From Todiramphus chloris collaris (Eukaryota; Chordata; Aves; Coraciiformes; Alcedinidae): a stretch of DNA of 64,000 bases. A program made the translations under genes and the position numbers. The stretch lies in assembly GCA_025345505.1 (NCBI GenBank), contig JANVCC010000018.1, positions 4,276,490 through 4,340,489 of the forward strand, read 5' to 3'. This document shows positions 40,733 through 52,925 of the stretch, piece by piece. Position 1 is the first letter of the stretch, and each line of letters opens with the position of its first letter. A model generated the notes under the pieces. It worked only from the letters and a program-made list of their open reading frames with translations, was not told the DNA's origin and searched no databases.

Positions 40733-41022
40733 AAGAGGATGGGGCCAGACTCTTCAGTGGTGCCCAGCAATAGGAAAAGGGCAGCAGACACAGACTGGAA
40801 CACAGGAAATTCCACCTGAACATGAGGAATAACTTTCATGTGAGGGTGACAAGAGCCCTGGAACATGCTGCCCAGAGAGGTTGTGGAGTCTCCACCTCTG
40901 GAGACTTTCAAACCCACCAGGATGCGATACTGGGCAATATGCTCTAGCGAACCTGCTTTAGCAGGGGCGGGTTGGACTAGATGATCTTCAGAGGTCCCTT
41001 CCAACCACTGCCATTCTGGGAT
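40733..41022 (+). mobile_element. CR1 LINE 3' fragment, sense orientation (~290 bp)
   Basis: A forward CR1 3' portion. It has ggccagactcttcagtgg, aacatgaggaataactttc, ctgcccagagaggttgtgg, ctctggagactttcaaa, and ggttggactagatgatcttc followed by ccttccaaccactgccattc and a gattc terminus. It ends at the expected octamer position. It is 5'-truncated and non-coding, in the same direction as RUNX2. Confidence 0.92.
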
Positions 41023-41544
41023 TCACACTGCAGTTGAGAGGGGCACACAGGTTTTAGCAGAAAGCAATGGCCAGGGCTGCTCTACATGGGACCATCTCTC
41101 TTTGAGTAACCAGCAGATGCACAAATAAGAAAGCAACAACCAAAACCAGTCATGGACTAGTAACGTGTTAATGGTCTTTTGGACCTTCATCTGGGGATCC
41201 AGAACACTCCTGAGCACTGGCCCTGAAATTCTAGTTTTACTCTGTTGTGTATTAAGTGAAAATTCAGAGTCATGCTTGCTAAATTAATGATGAAATCAAT
41301 CTCTTAATACCCACTGTGAGGCAAATAAATGACAGTTACTCTGAAGCTAGAGGCGTAGGAAACTTTGGTGCAGAGGGGTTAAGACAGTGTTTCCAAACTC
41401 ACGTTCTGGACTACCTAAGCAGACCCAGCCTGCATTTCACTGTAGCTTTTCATGGCCTCTGCAGCATCAGGCCCACAGTTATCATGAGCTGCCTGCCTTG
41501 ATGTACTCATGGTAAAAATATTGTGTACGTGACTTAGCCAAGTG

Positions 41545-42560
41545 CAATCACTCAGTCCTAGAACAGTAGGGCTAAAAGAAACCTCAGGCGACCTAGTCCA
41601 TTTCTCCTCAGAGGAAGCATTATATATACTTAGATCATCACTGACATCTGTCCAAATTCTTAAATCCTTGCCTTCCACTTACTTACAAAGTCTGGTTTTT
41701 GTGTTTGGTTTTTTTTTTTTTCTTTTATACTTAAAAAGGAGTTTGCTAATATCATACATTAATCTCTTAAATCTCCTCTACCTCAAATGAAGCCAGCTTT
41801 TTCTTGTTCTGTTCTCATCTGACATGGAGATCAATTGATTACCATTTTTGTTAGAAAACATTTCACTCTTATCATGTCCTTTCCTGCTCGTCTCTTTTCT
41901 AGACTAAACAAATGTATTTCCTTCAACTTTTCCATGTAGGTCATGCTTTCTAAATCTCTTATCACTCCTGTTGCTCTTCTCTGGATTCTCTCTCATTTGT
42001 CTGTATCTTTCTTAGAGGGTAGTGTCCCAAGCTGGATAAAGCAGTCCAGCTGATGTCTCACCACTTCTGAGCAGAGTGCAATAGTTACCTTCTATGTCTT
42101 CTATGCAACGTAACCATTAATCTTTCCCAGAACTGCATTTACTTCTTTTTTTTCCCTTAAAAAAAACCAAGACAGAATCCTATTATTGACTCACATCCAA
42201 ATTGCAACTCTCCTCTACCCCCAGTCCTCCATAGTGTTGCTGGCTGATAGGTTTGTTGTTGTGCTTCATTTGAGCATCTGATTTCTTGTTCTGAAGTGTA
42301 GTACAGTGCACTTAACTTTTGCTGCATGCCGTTTTACTAATGACAGGGCAAATACAATTTCTCCAGTTTGCTAAGATCCTTTTGAATTCTGACCCCTTTC
42401 TCCGAAGTCTGGAGAACTCCTCTCAACTGGATGTCACCTCAAGATTTTATAATTGTGCTTTGTACTTCATCATCCAGGTTATTAAAGAAAATAATGAATA
42501 TTAATTAGCTGAAGACACAACAGACACCTTCAGTGTCAGTGTCACTACTGATAGTCAACA
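41545..42560 (-). mobile_element. Ancient, strongly diverged CR1/L3-like LINE fragment (~1 kb)
   Basis: Across about 1 kb the + strand follows the reverse complement of old amniote CR1/L3-type elements in order. First comes a ctaaaagaaacctcaggcgac 3'-end segment (41570-41600). Next is cctttcctgctcgtctcttttctagactaaac with ccttcaacttttcc (41878-41935). Then come ttgctcttctctggattctc (41970-41989) and agctggataaagcagtccagc (42030-42052). Finally tttctccagtttgctaagatc with cttttgaattctgacc (42358-42393) and atgtcacctcaagattttata (42430-42450). Many substitutions and indels remove all coding capacity. The boundaries are approximate. It abuts the younger + strand CR1 ending at 41022. Confidence 0.72.
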
Positions 42561-44970
42561 GGCAAACTTTTAACACTGAACTCCCATCCATGCTTCCCCT
42601 ATGTCTGTCTTTCAGCATTTAAACGACACTTTCTTTCCCTCAAAGACTTGAAAACAGAGGTTAATCCATCCCAGCTTCCACCTGAGACAGAAACTTCCCT
42701 TCTGGCCTTGGCAGATAGAGGTGGAGCGTAACAAGGGGACAAAAAGTGCGACTCACCTCCAGGATTGTTGGCAGGGCCTTCAGGCCAATGGTTCTTCTCT
42801 TATGCCCAGCTGCATCATTTATGTGCCATTGAAGGTTGCCCATCTTCAGCACTTGGGCATCGTGCGGGTGCCGGTGCAAGTGCTCCAATGGCACAGCAAG
42901 TTGAGTACCTTCTGCAACATGAACATTGCCCCAGTAAACCCACTCACTGCCAGCAGCGCAAGACTTTTTTACACACTTGAGTGTATAAATAAGAGCAAAG
43001 AAGAGTGTGAAGCATAATTTTTACTGGGGGAACCACCAATTCTTTATACCTTTCAGGAGGAAAAAAGGGAGACATCCATCAAACTGTCATTACAAATTTG
43101 ATGCCGCAAACCTAAGCTCATGGAGCTGCCAGGAATCTGTAAACCTTCTAAAGGATATGCCTGTTTTTGACATTCAAAATAAAAAATCTTTGTAGATTTT
43201 TGTGGAAAACACTGATGGGCCAGCAGCTAAAAGACATTTCTCAACAGTCAGACAGACTCCACACAAACTGAATAGATGTCCAGTTTTAGAAAGACAGGTT
43301 AATTGCTTTCTGTGCTATGCCCAGGAACAAATAATACTTGGCCTGTTTCACTTAGTGAGTAGGAAAAGATGTTTGACAGTGGTTGGGTTGTTAGACTTCT
43401 TAGTAAAAGCTGCTGCATCCTGGCTTCTGCCTCCATATAGCCCGAGTGTAGGTGCCCTTTATATAACAATAACTTGATACCACTCAAAATACTTGGCGCT
43501 GGGAGCAGAGGAGTGGAATGCAGTAAGAACACTTTAGCAGGTCTGCGGGTGAGTAAACTCCAGTAGTTCTGGAAGGAGAGGGCAGGGTTTTCAGCGTACG
43601 TCTCTCCCTTACTTGGCATTGGCAGACAATAAGAATACGGGGATTAGCATAGTAGACTCCGTTTATTACACTTGGGTGGATAAAGCAATTATCTGTCTAT
43701 CATGGATGTAGTAAATTGTGCAACAGCATTAGCATGGGTGGATACATGGATAAATGCTACGCTGCCACAGAGGGTGCTGATACACAAGATAATCCTTCCA
43801 GTCGAACTTGTGAAGACTGTTTTCTTTTGGAGTTTATATCATGTTACCCCCGCTAGTGTAGATGGAAATGGCATCTTTTTTGCTTTCACCCACGTTTTTC
43901 AGGTTTCTTTAGCCATCTGAATTTTATTAGGAAGGTTATTTTAGAAATGTCCCACTTTAATCGAGTTTAAACAATCTGCTTAAAACCTGCGGCGTGGATA
44001 TAAACACAGGAGTCTTCTAAAGCAGCAAAACAATCTGTTGAAAGATAGAGTGCAAACATGCACACATCCATCTATTACTGCTTAACTGTTGTTTCTTCCA
44101 TGCCTGGATTCCCCTTGTAACCGCAGCCTTCGGCCTGCAACACGCTCCTGGTTCTGAGGGTGTAAAACAAAACCAAAAGGGAAAATGCACCTTATTGATG
44201 TCTAGAGAGCAGAGCAGCGGAGCACCGGAGAGCTCTTCTACGAGGTTTAAACTAAGTGCCTTAAATCTGGCTTACCGGCTGAGTTTACATCACCCACCCC
44301 CCCTTTTCATTCTTTTAAAGTAATCAGGTTTCGCAAGCGTTAAGAAAACCATCCCCTCCTTCCAGCTGGAGGGAGGCCAGTTCAAGGAGATGTTTTTTCC
44401 CCTCCACCTCCCCCCCCCCCCCCTTCTTTTGCTATGATCTTTACCGTCGGTCGCTGCAGCAAGCAACAGAAGTTGGTGGGATCTTAATAGGACAGGTACC
44501 TTTGCAGGGGGAGAAAGCCTCAGTCATCAAAGGTATTGCTGGGTTAGAACGAGGATGGTAGAGTCAGAATGAGGAGCTCTTGAGCTTTTGCGGGACAGCC
44601 CTTGCTCTCCCTCTTCCCCCCTTCTGCTGAATAAAAGGGGGAGGAGAAGGGGGGGAGTGTAACAGATACCAGCATGCAAAGGGAATTAAGGCAGGGACCG
44701 AGACTTGCGTGACAGTCTCTGTTTATACGAGTTGTCTTTAATGTCTCTGAGCAGCCATGCCAGCAGAGTTGAGCTGCTTTCCTGGCACACGCGCGCACGG
44801 ATTCCTTTATGGTCATGAAGGATGCATAAAGGTGAAGGCAGCGCATCGTGGTGCAAGGGGGGTCCCACCTGTTCCCAGCCCGGATGCTTTGTGCTGATGT
44901 TCCTAAGGGGTGTTACTCAGCTGTGCAGAACAAGCATCCAGATCAAAGTCAGAATTCAAAAGCTTTTTAG

Positions 44971-45213
44971 GAAAAAAAAACCGAACAACAAAACAACAGC
45001 AAAAAAAGAAACAACAACAAAAACACAAACAAACAACAAACAAACCCAAATAAAACAGAACAAAACCCAACCAAATAAGAAACAAAGAAACAAACAAAAG
45101 CACAAAGCAAAACAAGCAAAAAAAAAAAAAAAAAAAAAAACCAAAAAAAAAAAAAAAACCAACAAAAAACCCCCCCCAAAAAAAAAAAACAAACCCAAAA
45201 AAACACAGCAACA
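44971..45213. repeat. Long A-rich (CAAA/ACAAA)n low-complexity block
   Basis: About 240 bases of almost only A and C on the + strand, starting with AACAAAAC/ACAAA-type units. It moves to long A runs (45118-45140 and 45143-45158), a C7 run near 45171 and more A runs. The minus strand is T with G, so a long Phe/Cys/Val frame (44903-45487) is open. That frame is an artefact of composition. Confidence 0.92.
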
Positions 45214-45981
45214 CCGAAATGAGTTGAAGGGTGGGAGGGAACCAGTGCAAGAGCAGTCCCACTTGAGGCCCTTCTTGCTCTGCTTGTCCTTTTCCTCTTA
45301 GAACCATTTCCTTTGTTAAACCTTCTATTTTTGCTGCTTGAACACCACTTTCCCTGGGCAGATTTCCTGGGCAGCTCAGCCCCTGCCACATGGCCCACCT
45401 CAGTCCCTTGTCTGCTTGGGTGCAGCGTGGAGCCATTCTCCGAGGAGGCATCTTTTGCCTCTCTACAAAGAGAAATTTTGGGAGCAAGAGGCTCCTTTGC
45501 AGCTGCTGCCTTTTGCTGAAAACCCCCTACCTCTAGGGGTCTGCCTTTCAGCTGGATGCTTCCTTTCCACAGACCTCAGCTGAATTTTAAGAAGCACTGG
45601 TAGCGCTTTATATTCCCAAAGGCTTTGCAGTGGTTGAATTAGAGTCATTCCCATGGGCATGAAGGGACACAGGTTACACTCCCATGGGATCATTTCCCCT
45701 TACCCTTCCTGCCCCTTCCTCCCTTCGACCTGCTGGATGCTCTGACTCCATCCTGTGCTGGGCAGGCTGCCTGCAAACTGAGCTGAATCAACATTTGCTT
45801 TTCAGCCCAGGAAGTCAGTGGGGAGATGACCATCAACACCAGAGATGGTCCATGGGATTGACCTCTATGCTGAAGTTCAAACCTTCCCCTGCCTCTGCTC
45901 ACCCCAGGTTGAAGCCCCAGCTCCAGGAGGACAGTAGCATAACTGATTCCCCCGGGAGCTGGATCTGGCTCCCAGGGGAAT

Positions 45982-46041
45982 CTTTTGGAGCTGTACCAGT
46001 AGCCTGCAGACCTTTTGGAGCTGTACCAGTAGTCTGCAGAC
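45982..46041. repeat. Two-copy 30-bp tandem duplication
   Basis: Two adjacent 30-bp units beginning cttttggagctgtaccagta differ at one base (agcctg versus agtctg). A partial third start (cttcgggag) follows. The near identity points to a recent duplication. Confidence 0.92.
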
Positions 46042-47605
46042 CTTCGGGAGAACAGAGGTCAGGGAGGAAGATCTCAGTGGGATTTTGGCAATGGGCCGCG
46101 TTAGATGTTGTTGTATAGGAACTGAGCTCATCCACAGCATATGTTCCTCCTCTTTCTTTCCATTCCTCTGCAGTAGTTCCACGTGCAGGGCTACCTGCTT
46201 CAGTTAAAAAATATGTCTTTTTAAGAACAAAAAGAGAGAGGGTCTTGTTTTCTGCCTGCGTCTGAGTGACTCCTCTCAACACTAACAGGGCTCCGTGTAG
46301 AGGTGGGAGAATAAGCTCTCCAGTCTAATGCAAACTGGTGCCCTCAGTGATTTAAAAACCAAACATCTGGGGTTTTTTTTATCCGTTGAATGAATTAACT
46401 GCAGTTACTGCACCTATGTAGCTTCTTGTTTTGTGAACTATAAGAACCTTTCCTATGCACAGCCTATGGCCTAATTGTGTAATTATGTCTCTTGGGTGGA
46501 TTATATTTTTCTTCTCATAATTGTGTCTTTACCCAAGAGACTGGAAGGGTTCCAAGCGAAATCCCTTTCCTGGGTAAAACTTGTTTGGCTTTTTTGTGTT
46601 GGTTTCTTTTTTGTGAACTTTGGATTGGGTGCATTCAGTAGCACTGGGTGAACAGAAGCCAACCCAGGGATGACACTTTGTCACAAGACAAGGGACACAA
46701 GAGGGACTCTTGTGACTTGCTTCAGAGATTTTATCCTTGCAAAGGACTGACCTGCATCTTCTGGGCTTTTGATGATTTATAGGTGTCATATTTTCACCTC
46801 CCATGTGTAGATTGACACTGCTTTGGAGTGACATCTTGCTGCAGTGATATATTGTCTGAAATTTGTAACAGAACAACAAATATCTTCGCTTCATGATGAA
46901 TGCTCAGCATTATTCAGTCCCTGCCCAACAGCTGTTAACAAGCCTTAGACTCAGGTCTCAACTTTTTTACCATGGCATAAATGTGGCTCCTTTGACTTCA
47001 GCTTTACAAGCCTGTGCCTGAATTTACAGTCAATGATCAGTGTCAGTATCTCCCAGTTACTTCTGAACCATAGGACCAAGTGGGATGAAATATAGGAAGA
47101 CATCTAAAGAGAATTTGAGGAGGATTTATGATGAAATTCAGAGGACATGTAACCTTCTGTGGTGTGAAATTGTCTTCTATAGTGTGTACAGAGAAGTATG
47201 TCACTACTGGGCTACTGTTAAAAGACACATAATCAGAGTGCTTGTCTCAAAAACATAGAATGGTAGTAGGAAAAAATGTGCCCATTCTTTACCATTTTAA
47301 AGCACTTGACCTTTGGAGAACAGTGGGAATAATCAAAACTCGGGTTGTTGGGCTCTGATGTGCTTCTCTTGAAGTCAGGGAAAGCTTGGGATGTATATGA
47401 TATAAATTCATAGCTTGTAAACTAGGTGATGATTCTTCTTTCTGCCACTCCTTAGCCTGAAGGAAAGTTGCTCTTCCATTAAAGTTGTTGGGTTTTGTTG
47501 TGTTGTTCTTTTTCAATCTCAGCATTGAACCCAGAGCCATAGAAAGCATCAATTACTGTCCCCGAAATTCAAAGAATTTTTCTTTTATTTGCCCTTACCA
47601 TCTGT

Positions 47606-47625
47606 AGTCACTCCATGGAGTGACT
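47606..47625. repeat. Perfect 20-bp palindrome
   Basis: The sequence agtcactccatggagtgact is its own reverse complement with no spacer. Symmetry stops at the next base on each side. Confidence 0.95.
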
Positions 47626-49762
47626 CCACAAATTTCACTAGCTGCTGCTGAACGCACTTATAATGCATAACAAAAACCAAGGTGGTATTTCATGTTGGGT
47701 CATCACCCTCTATTCTATTTGGGATGTTCCAGCAAATATGCCCCCAGCAGGTGAGAGCCCAGGTTCTTACTTTTGTGACCTTTCTGCCTTCTCTGGGCTC
47801 TTTTACAGACACCTGATTCCCATGACAGTACTTGTTGTTCAGGCAAAAGCAAAAAAAGATAGAACTGGGCGATGACTGAAAGTAGCTAACCCACTTGAGA
47901 GTGATAAAAGCATCTGTTGAAAATCTGGTAACCAGATCTCCTTGGTACTAGAAAAAAAAGAAAACACATACACAGAAAAAATACTGATGGGTGGTGCACA
48001 CAGTACAAAGAAAGGGAGTCCCTGAGTGTCAGCATCTGGCGAGGCCACGTGTAGCATAATCTGATTAGCTTTCAGTTCCACACCCACAAGCTGAAAGATA
48101 AAAACGGACACCCCTCCTCCCCGAGGAGGTAAAAATCTTCAAGCATCAACACCACATTTACATTCTGCAAGTCAGCCTCTTCCATGGCCCGATTTACATC
48201 TTGACTTCTCCAGCAGAGCGGTGGAAGTTCAGTGATGAGAGGCGAGCTCACGTCCCTTTCCAGTTACCACATCCAGCAGACTCGAGATTGCCTTGCTTTG
48301 ATCTGGGAGACATTCCTTCGTTTAGTTTAAACTGAAACGATTAAGCAGGAGATGAAGCTTCCTCACATCTTCTGCCATGCCTGGGATGTGATAATTGAAC
48401 ATTAGCTTCGATGGGCCATTTGAACATGTTCTGAGGCCATCCTGAGCTGGCGAGCTGAAGGAACAGTGCAGGCACTGTCTGACTGGCTGCAGTTTGCCTT
48501 GAATTGATTGCACTCTCTCAGTGCTATTTTCTGGTTTGGTTCATGTAAAAGGGCCAGAATTGGTACTGGGGTAGATTAGTGTCAATTCTCTGTCTCTCCA
48601 GAAACTAATACTCAGGTTGGTGTTTCAGTTTCAGTCGGAATAGCTGAGTAGCAGCGAGAGACCAGGACGTTGCTTGTAATTTTGACGAGAATAATGGATT
48701 TCTAATATCTAACATGTTTTGTACTATGGAAACAGACAAATCAGGACAGCTTGTATAGCTTTTGTCTATTAACTCTCAGTTTTTCTTCTCTCTTTCCCAC
48801 CTCCTTGCCTGTGACCTGATCTGTTCCAGTGGCTGCTGGGTCCCATCCTTATTCAGTAACTCATGGGACGACCTCAATCTTTTTGATTGCATTTCATATC
48901 CGAGGCTGCCTAACCAGTTTGTCCCACTCGAAGCCCAGTCCATTCCACAAAATCATCTTTGTAACAGAGCAGCCAGCGCTAAATGTCATGTTGCAGGCAT
49001 TGGGACAGCTGCAACATTATTTTATTCTGTTCTATTCTTTATGTAGCTTTTCTATGGCTTTTTAACGTACTCGCTGCTGCAGCAGATCACAGATTCTCCC
49101 CGAGTTATCCACACTTGCTACCTTAATCTTTTTTCCTGAAATAAAATTACACCTCATGACTGAGACCAAGGAATACAGCTTTCCAGAACACACTCCCCTG
49201 GGATCAGGAATTTCTCTGTCAACGGAGACATAGATCAACGAGAGATGAAAAGCAGCTTGTGGAATGAGTTTTAAACATGTATCACATATTTCACTGCTGC
49301 TGCTTATGTGCTACTCAGAAGGGCTTTTTAGAGTGTTTCCAGCCCATACCTCATGGCTCCTCTGTACTTAACAGGATTTTATGTTGGTTTTTTCCTGCAC
49401 AGGGCAAGAAATTTATATAAGTTGCCTACGCTTCTTTGTGAGCACCTCCTGAATATGAAGGTTTTGTTGAGTTTCCTGCTTACTTTCAATGGGAGCACGT
49501 CTTAGCTATTATCAAAGCATCGTAACCCATAATGTGCAAAGCTGTCATGTAATTTCATCTCACTGGGACATTTTTGCTGGGGGAGTGTGGCTCCTTCTGT
49601 GGATCTCTTTGCCACAACATGACTCCGTGTTACAACCCTAAATTTTAAATGTCCAGAAGGGGAAGGCAAGTCTGCCTTTGGCCCCTTGCTGGTTTCTGGG
49701 GACTTGCAGTTCCATTGATGCCTGGGGTCTTCCAGATGTGCATATAACTCTCTTTTCCCTAC

Positions 49763-49788
49763 TTTTTTTTTTTTTTTTTGGGGGGGGG
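49763..49788. repeat. T17-G9 homopolymer junction
   Basis: Seventeen T residues run directly into nine G residues; further C and T runs follow at 49863-49890. Simple sequence, prone to length errors in assemblies. Confidence 0.9.
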
Positions 49789-52218
49789 AGGTGCCAACAC
49801 CCAAACCCATGCTTCTTTACATCATTTCAATTCAAACAGATGTGGGAATTTTTCTTCTTATTCCCCCCCCACCCCCCTTTTTTTTTTCCCTCCCTGTCTA
49901 CACTGAAGTGCACTGCCGTCCTGCTGAATTTTGTCTTTCTGTGATAGACCTAGTTCATTATGATAATAATACACATAATTAAATGCAAACTCTTTTCTAG
50001 CAAAGCTATGCACAGGCAAACAGAGCGTGATGAAAACAAACCTGGGGTTTATCAGGCACAGGCTGGTGCAGGAGAGGTGACGTGGAATTAGATCTGATGA
50101 CAGTTAAAAAAGCCTGTGCAGCAGTTCGTTAGTGATTCATTAGCAAAAAGAGAGAACTGTATGAGCATAGCACGGGACTTTTCTACAAAAATTCAAAAGA
50201 AAATTCTCCTTGAGCATGGACTCATTCCCAGATAAAGTCAGCCCTGGAGTGTGAGGCCAGAGATAGGCTAATTGTGTCTGTCTCATTTTGAGCTTTCTTG
50301 AATTTGCCAAAATGCGTTAGGAAAGGGTAGAAGAGAAAAGAGGAGGGGAAGGAGATGCCTTAAAAAAACAGAGTGGAAAATATGACTAGCAAAGGGAAAA
50401 ACAAATACATAAAAATTTCAAAGGAAAATAAGATGGAGAAGGAGAGATCCCGAGAGAATACTGACCGTGTATGTGTCAAAGTTGTTTCTTTGGGTTTAGC
50501 AGCACCCGGCTTGTACAAGTTGTAATTTAAATAGATCAAAAAGATAATGCTAAAGATTACCAGATTAGATGTTATCCTGTTAATTAAGAGTTGTTACAAG
50601 CCCACCAAAAATCATTCCCCTTTTAAAGTGATTGGTATCTCTTGAAGAGAGGAGTAACCCTAACCCTTGACAGCTCTAACATAGAGCAGCACCTTCTCCT
50701 TAAGGAGAAAGTTCCCACCTACCCTGTGCTTTTAGACTGAGTCATCCTGGGGGAGAAAAATCATACTTCAAAGTACAAAATAATGGGTCAACTAATTAAT
50801 TTTTTTTAAATTGCTAAAAAAGTTTCTCCAAAACTAAATTCCATCCAGTTTCTTCTCATCTCCCGGCCTGCATTCCTCACATCTCTATCGAAAATGGTGA
50901 TTTCTCTGAGTCTAGTTTGGATTTAGCTGCATAGTACTGATACCATTTTGCCAATATGTCTTGTAGGCACCATGGTGTCAGTAAGATGATGTGAACCTAC
51001 ATCCTTCAGTACTGTGATGAGAGGTATTTTTTTTAGGAGTGGTAGTCTGATAGTTCAATCTCAAGATTTGGTGGCCTCATTTGTGCTTTTAAAATAAATT
51101 AATCAGTGCCAGAATTGGTTCCCTGGCCCTAAGACCAGCGGGACAATCTGACCGTGTCTGCAAAGCTGAATCGTCTTCTCCTCCAGACACAGGGCTGTGT
51201 TCACACTGCTGAGGGACAATGTGGATTATCTCAAGCCACTGGGGATCATCTGGAAGAGTTCAAGCCCAAACCCTAGCAGGGAACCTTCTTACTGTTGAAA
51301 GCATAAAAATACTCTACCCATTTACTACTTATGCCTGTGCCCTTGCACTGCTCACAGGGATGGAGGCAGATGTGGTTCTGGGTTCCAGTCAGGGGATCTG
51401 GGCCTCAGTTTCAGCTCTGCCAGAGGCTTTTTGCGTGACCTTGGTCAGTAACTTAGGATAAGATTCATTCCATTTAATGTTGACTAATGGTGAGGATGTC
51501 TAATTAAACTAGTCATGTGTTCTCCTTCTCTGATCAGAGAAGGAAGAGAAAGCAAATTCAGAAGGTGAATCATCCCATTTTAAGACTGGTGTCAGAGACA
51601 AATGAGATGAATTGCCCTCTGGAAGTAGCTATTTCTTTCCATTAACTGAGGAGGAAGTCTACATTAGAAGAGTTTAGACTAGATGCCTGATTTATGGATG
51701 GCTGAAGTTAAGTAAAATTAGTCCTGACCTTAATCTCTATGCATGCCTCTTTCTCCATATGTTGAACGATAGAAATAACACCTTCGGCACCTCGCATTGA
51801 AAGGTGCCTTTGGACGAGGAGCATCTTCTTCAGAAAGAAATTAAACCTAGGAGAAAAATATAACAATTAGAGAAGTAAAGCCTTCACTCTTGAAACATCT
51901 CAATGGCAGCACGAGGAGCAGCACTTGGGGAATCCTGTTGCTTTTGCCATTTCCCCCCTTGCCATTTTGAAATAACCCAGCACCCATAAACGAGTGCTCC
52001 CAGTGCGGCCGCACAGCACAAGGGCAGTTAGTCTGGTTTTGGGGAGAGAAGTAGGAGCACTAAGGAAGGCTGACCATGCAAGGAAGTGGAGGACCCAGTC
52101 TTGGCCAGCAGCTTTGAAGGTTTTCTGTGTGACACTGCTCTTCTCAAATCACAGTGACTGTTTTGTTTTTTTTTTAAATCTCCCCAGGGAAATGAAAGCT
52201 AATGACTAACTGTGACAG

Positions 52219-52246
52219 TTAAAAAAAAAAAAAAAAAAAAAAAAAA
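52219..52246. repeat. Poly-A run
   Basis: About 27 A residues, about 470 bp upstream of the 174-bp exon acceptor. No transposon body can be recognised before it. Confidence 0.9.
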
Positions 52247-52667
52247 TGGAAAAGCTTGCTTTTTCCCAGCAAAAATCCACAACAGATAAACCAGACATGG
52301 AGTAATTGTCCCACTTGATAACTTGTATTTAAATTTGAGGCTTTCTTTTGGAAAACAAAGTTTGCCCCTTTAACTACCTAGTGTAGTTAAAGCAGAAACA
52401 AACAAAGAAAGACAAAAAAAGACCTTGTGTGGGTGTCCTCATAAGTGCTTATTTTAATTCAAATCGCAACATGTTACACGTCTGTATGGGCACAGTTGTG
52501 CTCGATAAAACTTTCACCAGCACAACTATGTCCAAAACACAAATCACCCCGCCGATGTCGTGGTGTTGTCGGGGGTAGCCAAGATACCCATAAATCCATT
52601 AAATCAAGTAACAGGTCCTTAGAGTCCATTTGGGTTTTTTTTTTTTTTGGGTGTGTTAAATTACTAA

Positions 52668-52925
<258 letters not shown>

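Noticed and set aside
44903-45487. 194-codon minus-strand frame with a long hydrophobic Phe/Cys/Val stretch
   Set aside because: The hydrophobic part is the translation of the A/C low-complexity block at 44971-45213. It is not a membrane protein gene.
47255-47275. Possible CR1 terminus (acatagaatggtagtagg)
   Set aside because: Only about 18 bases match, and the conserved gttggaaggga core does not follow.
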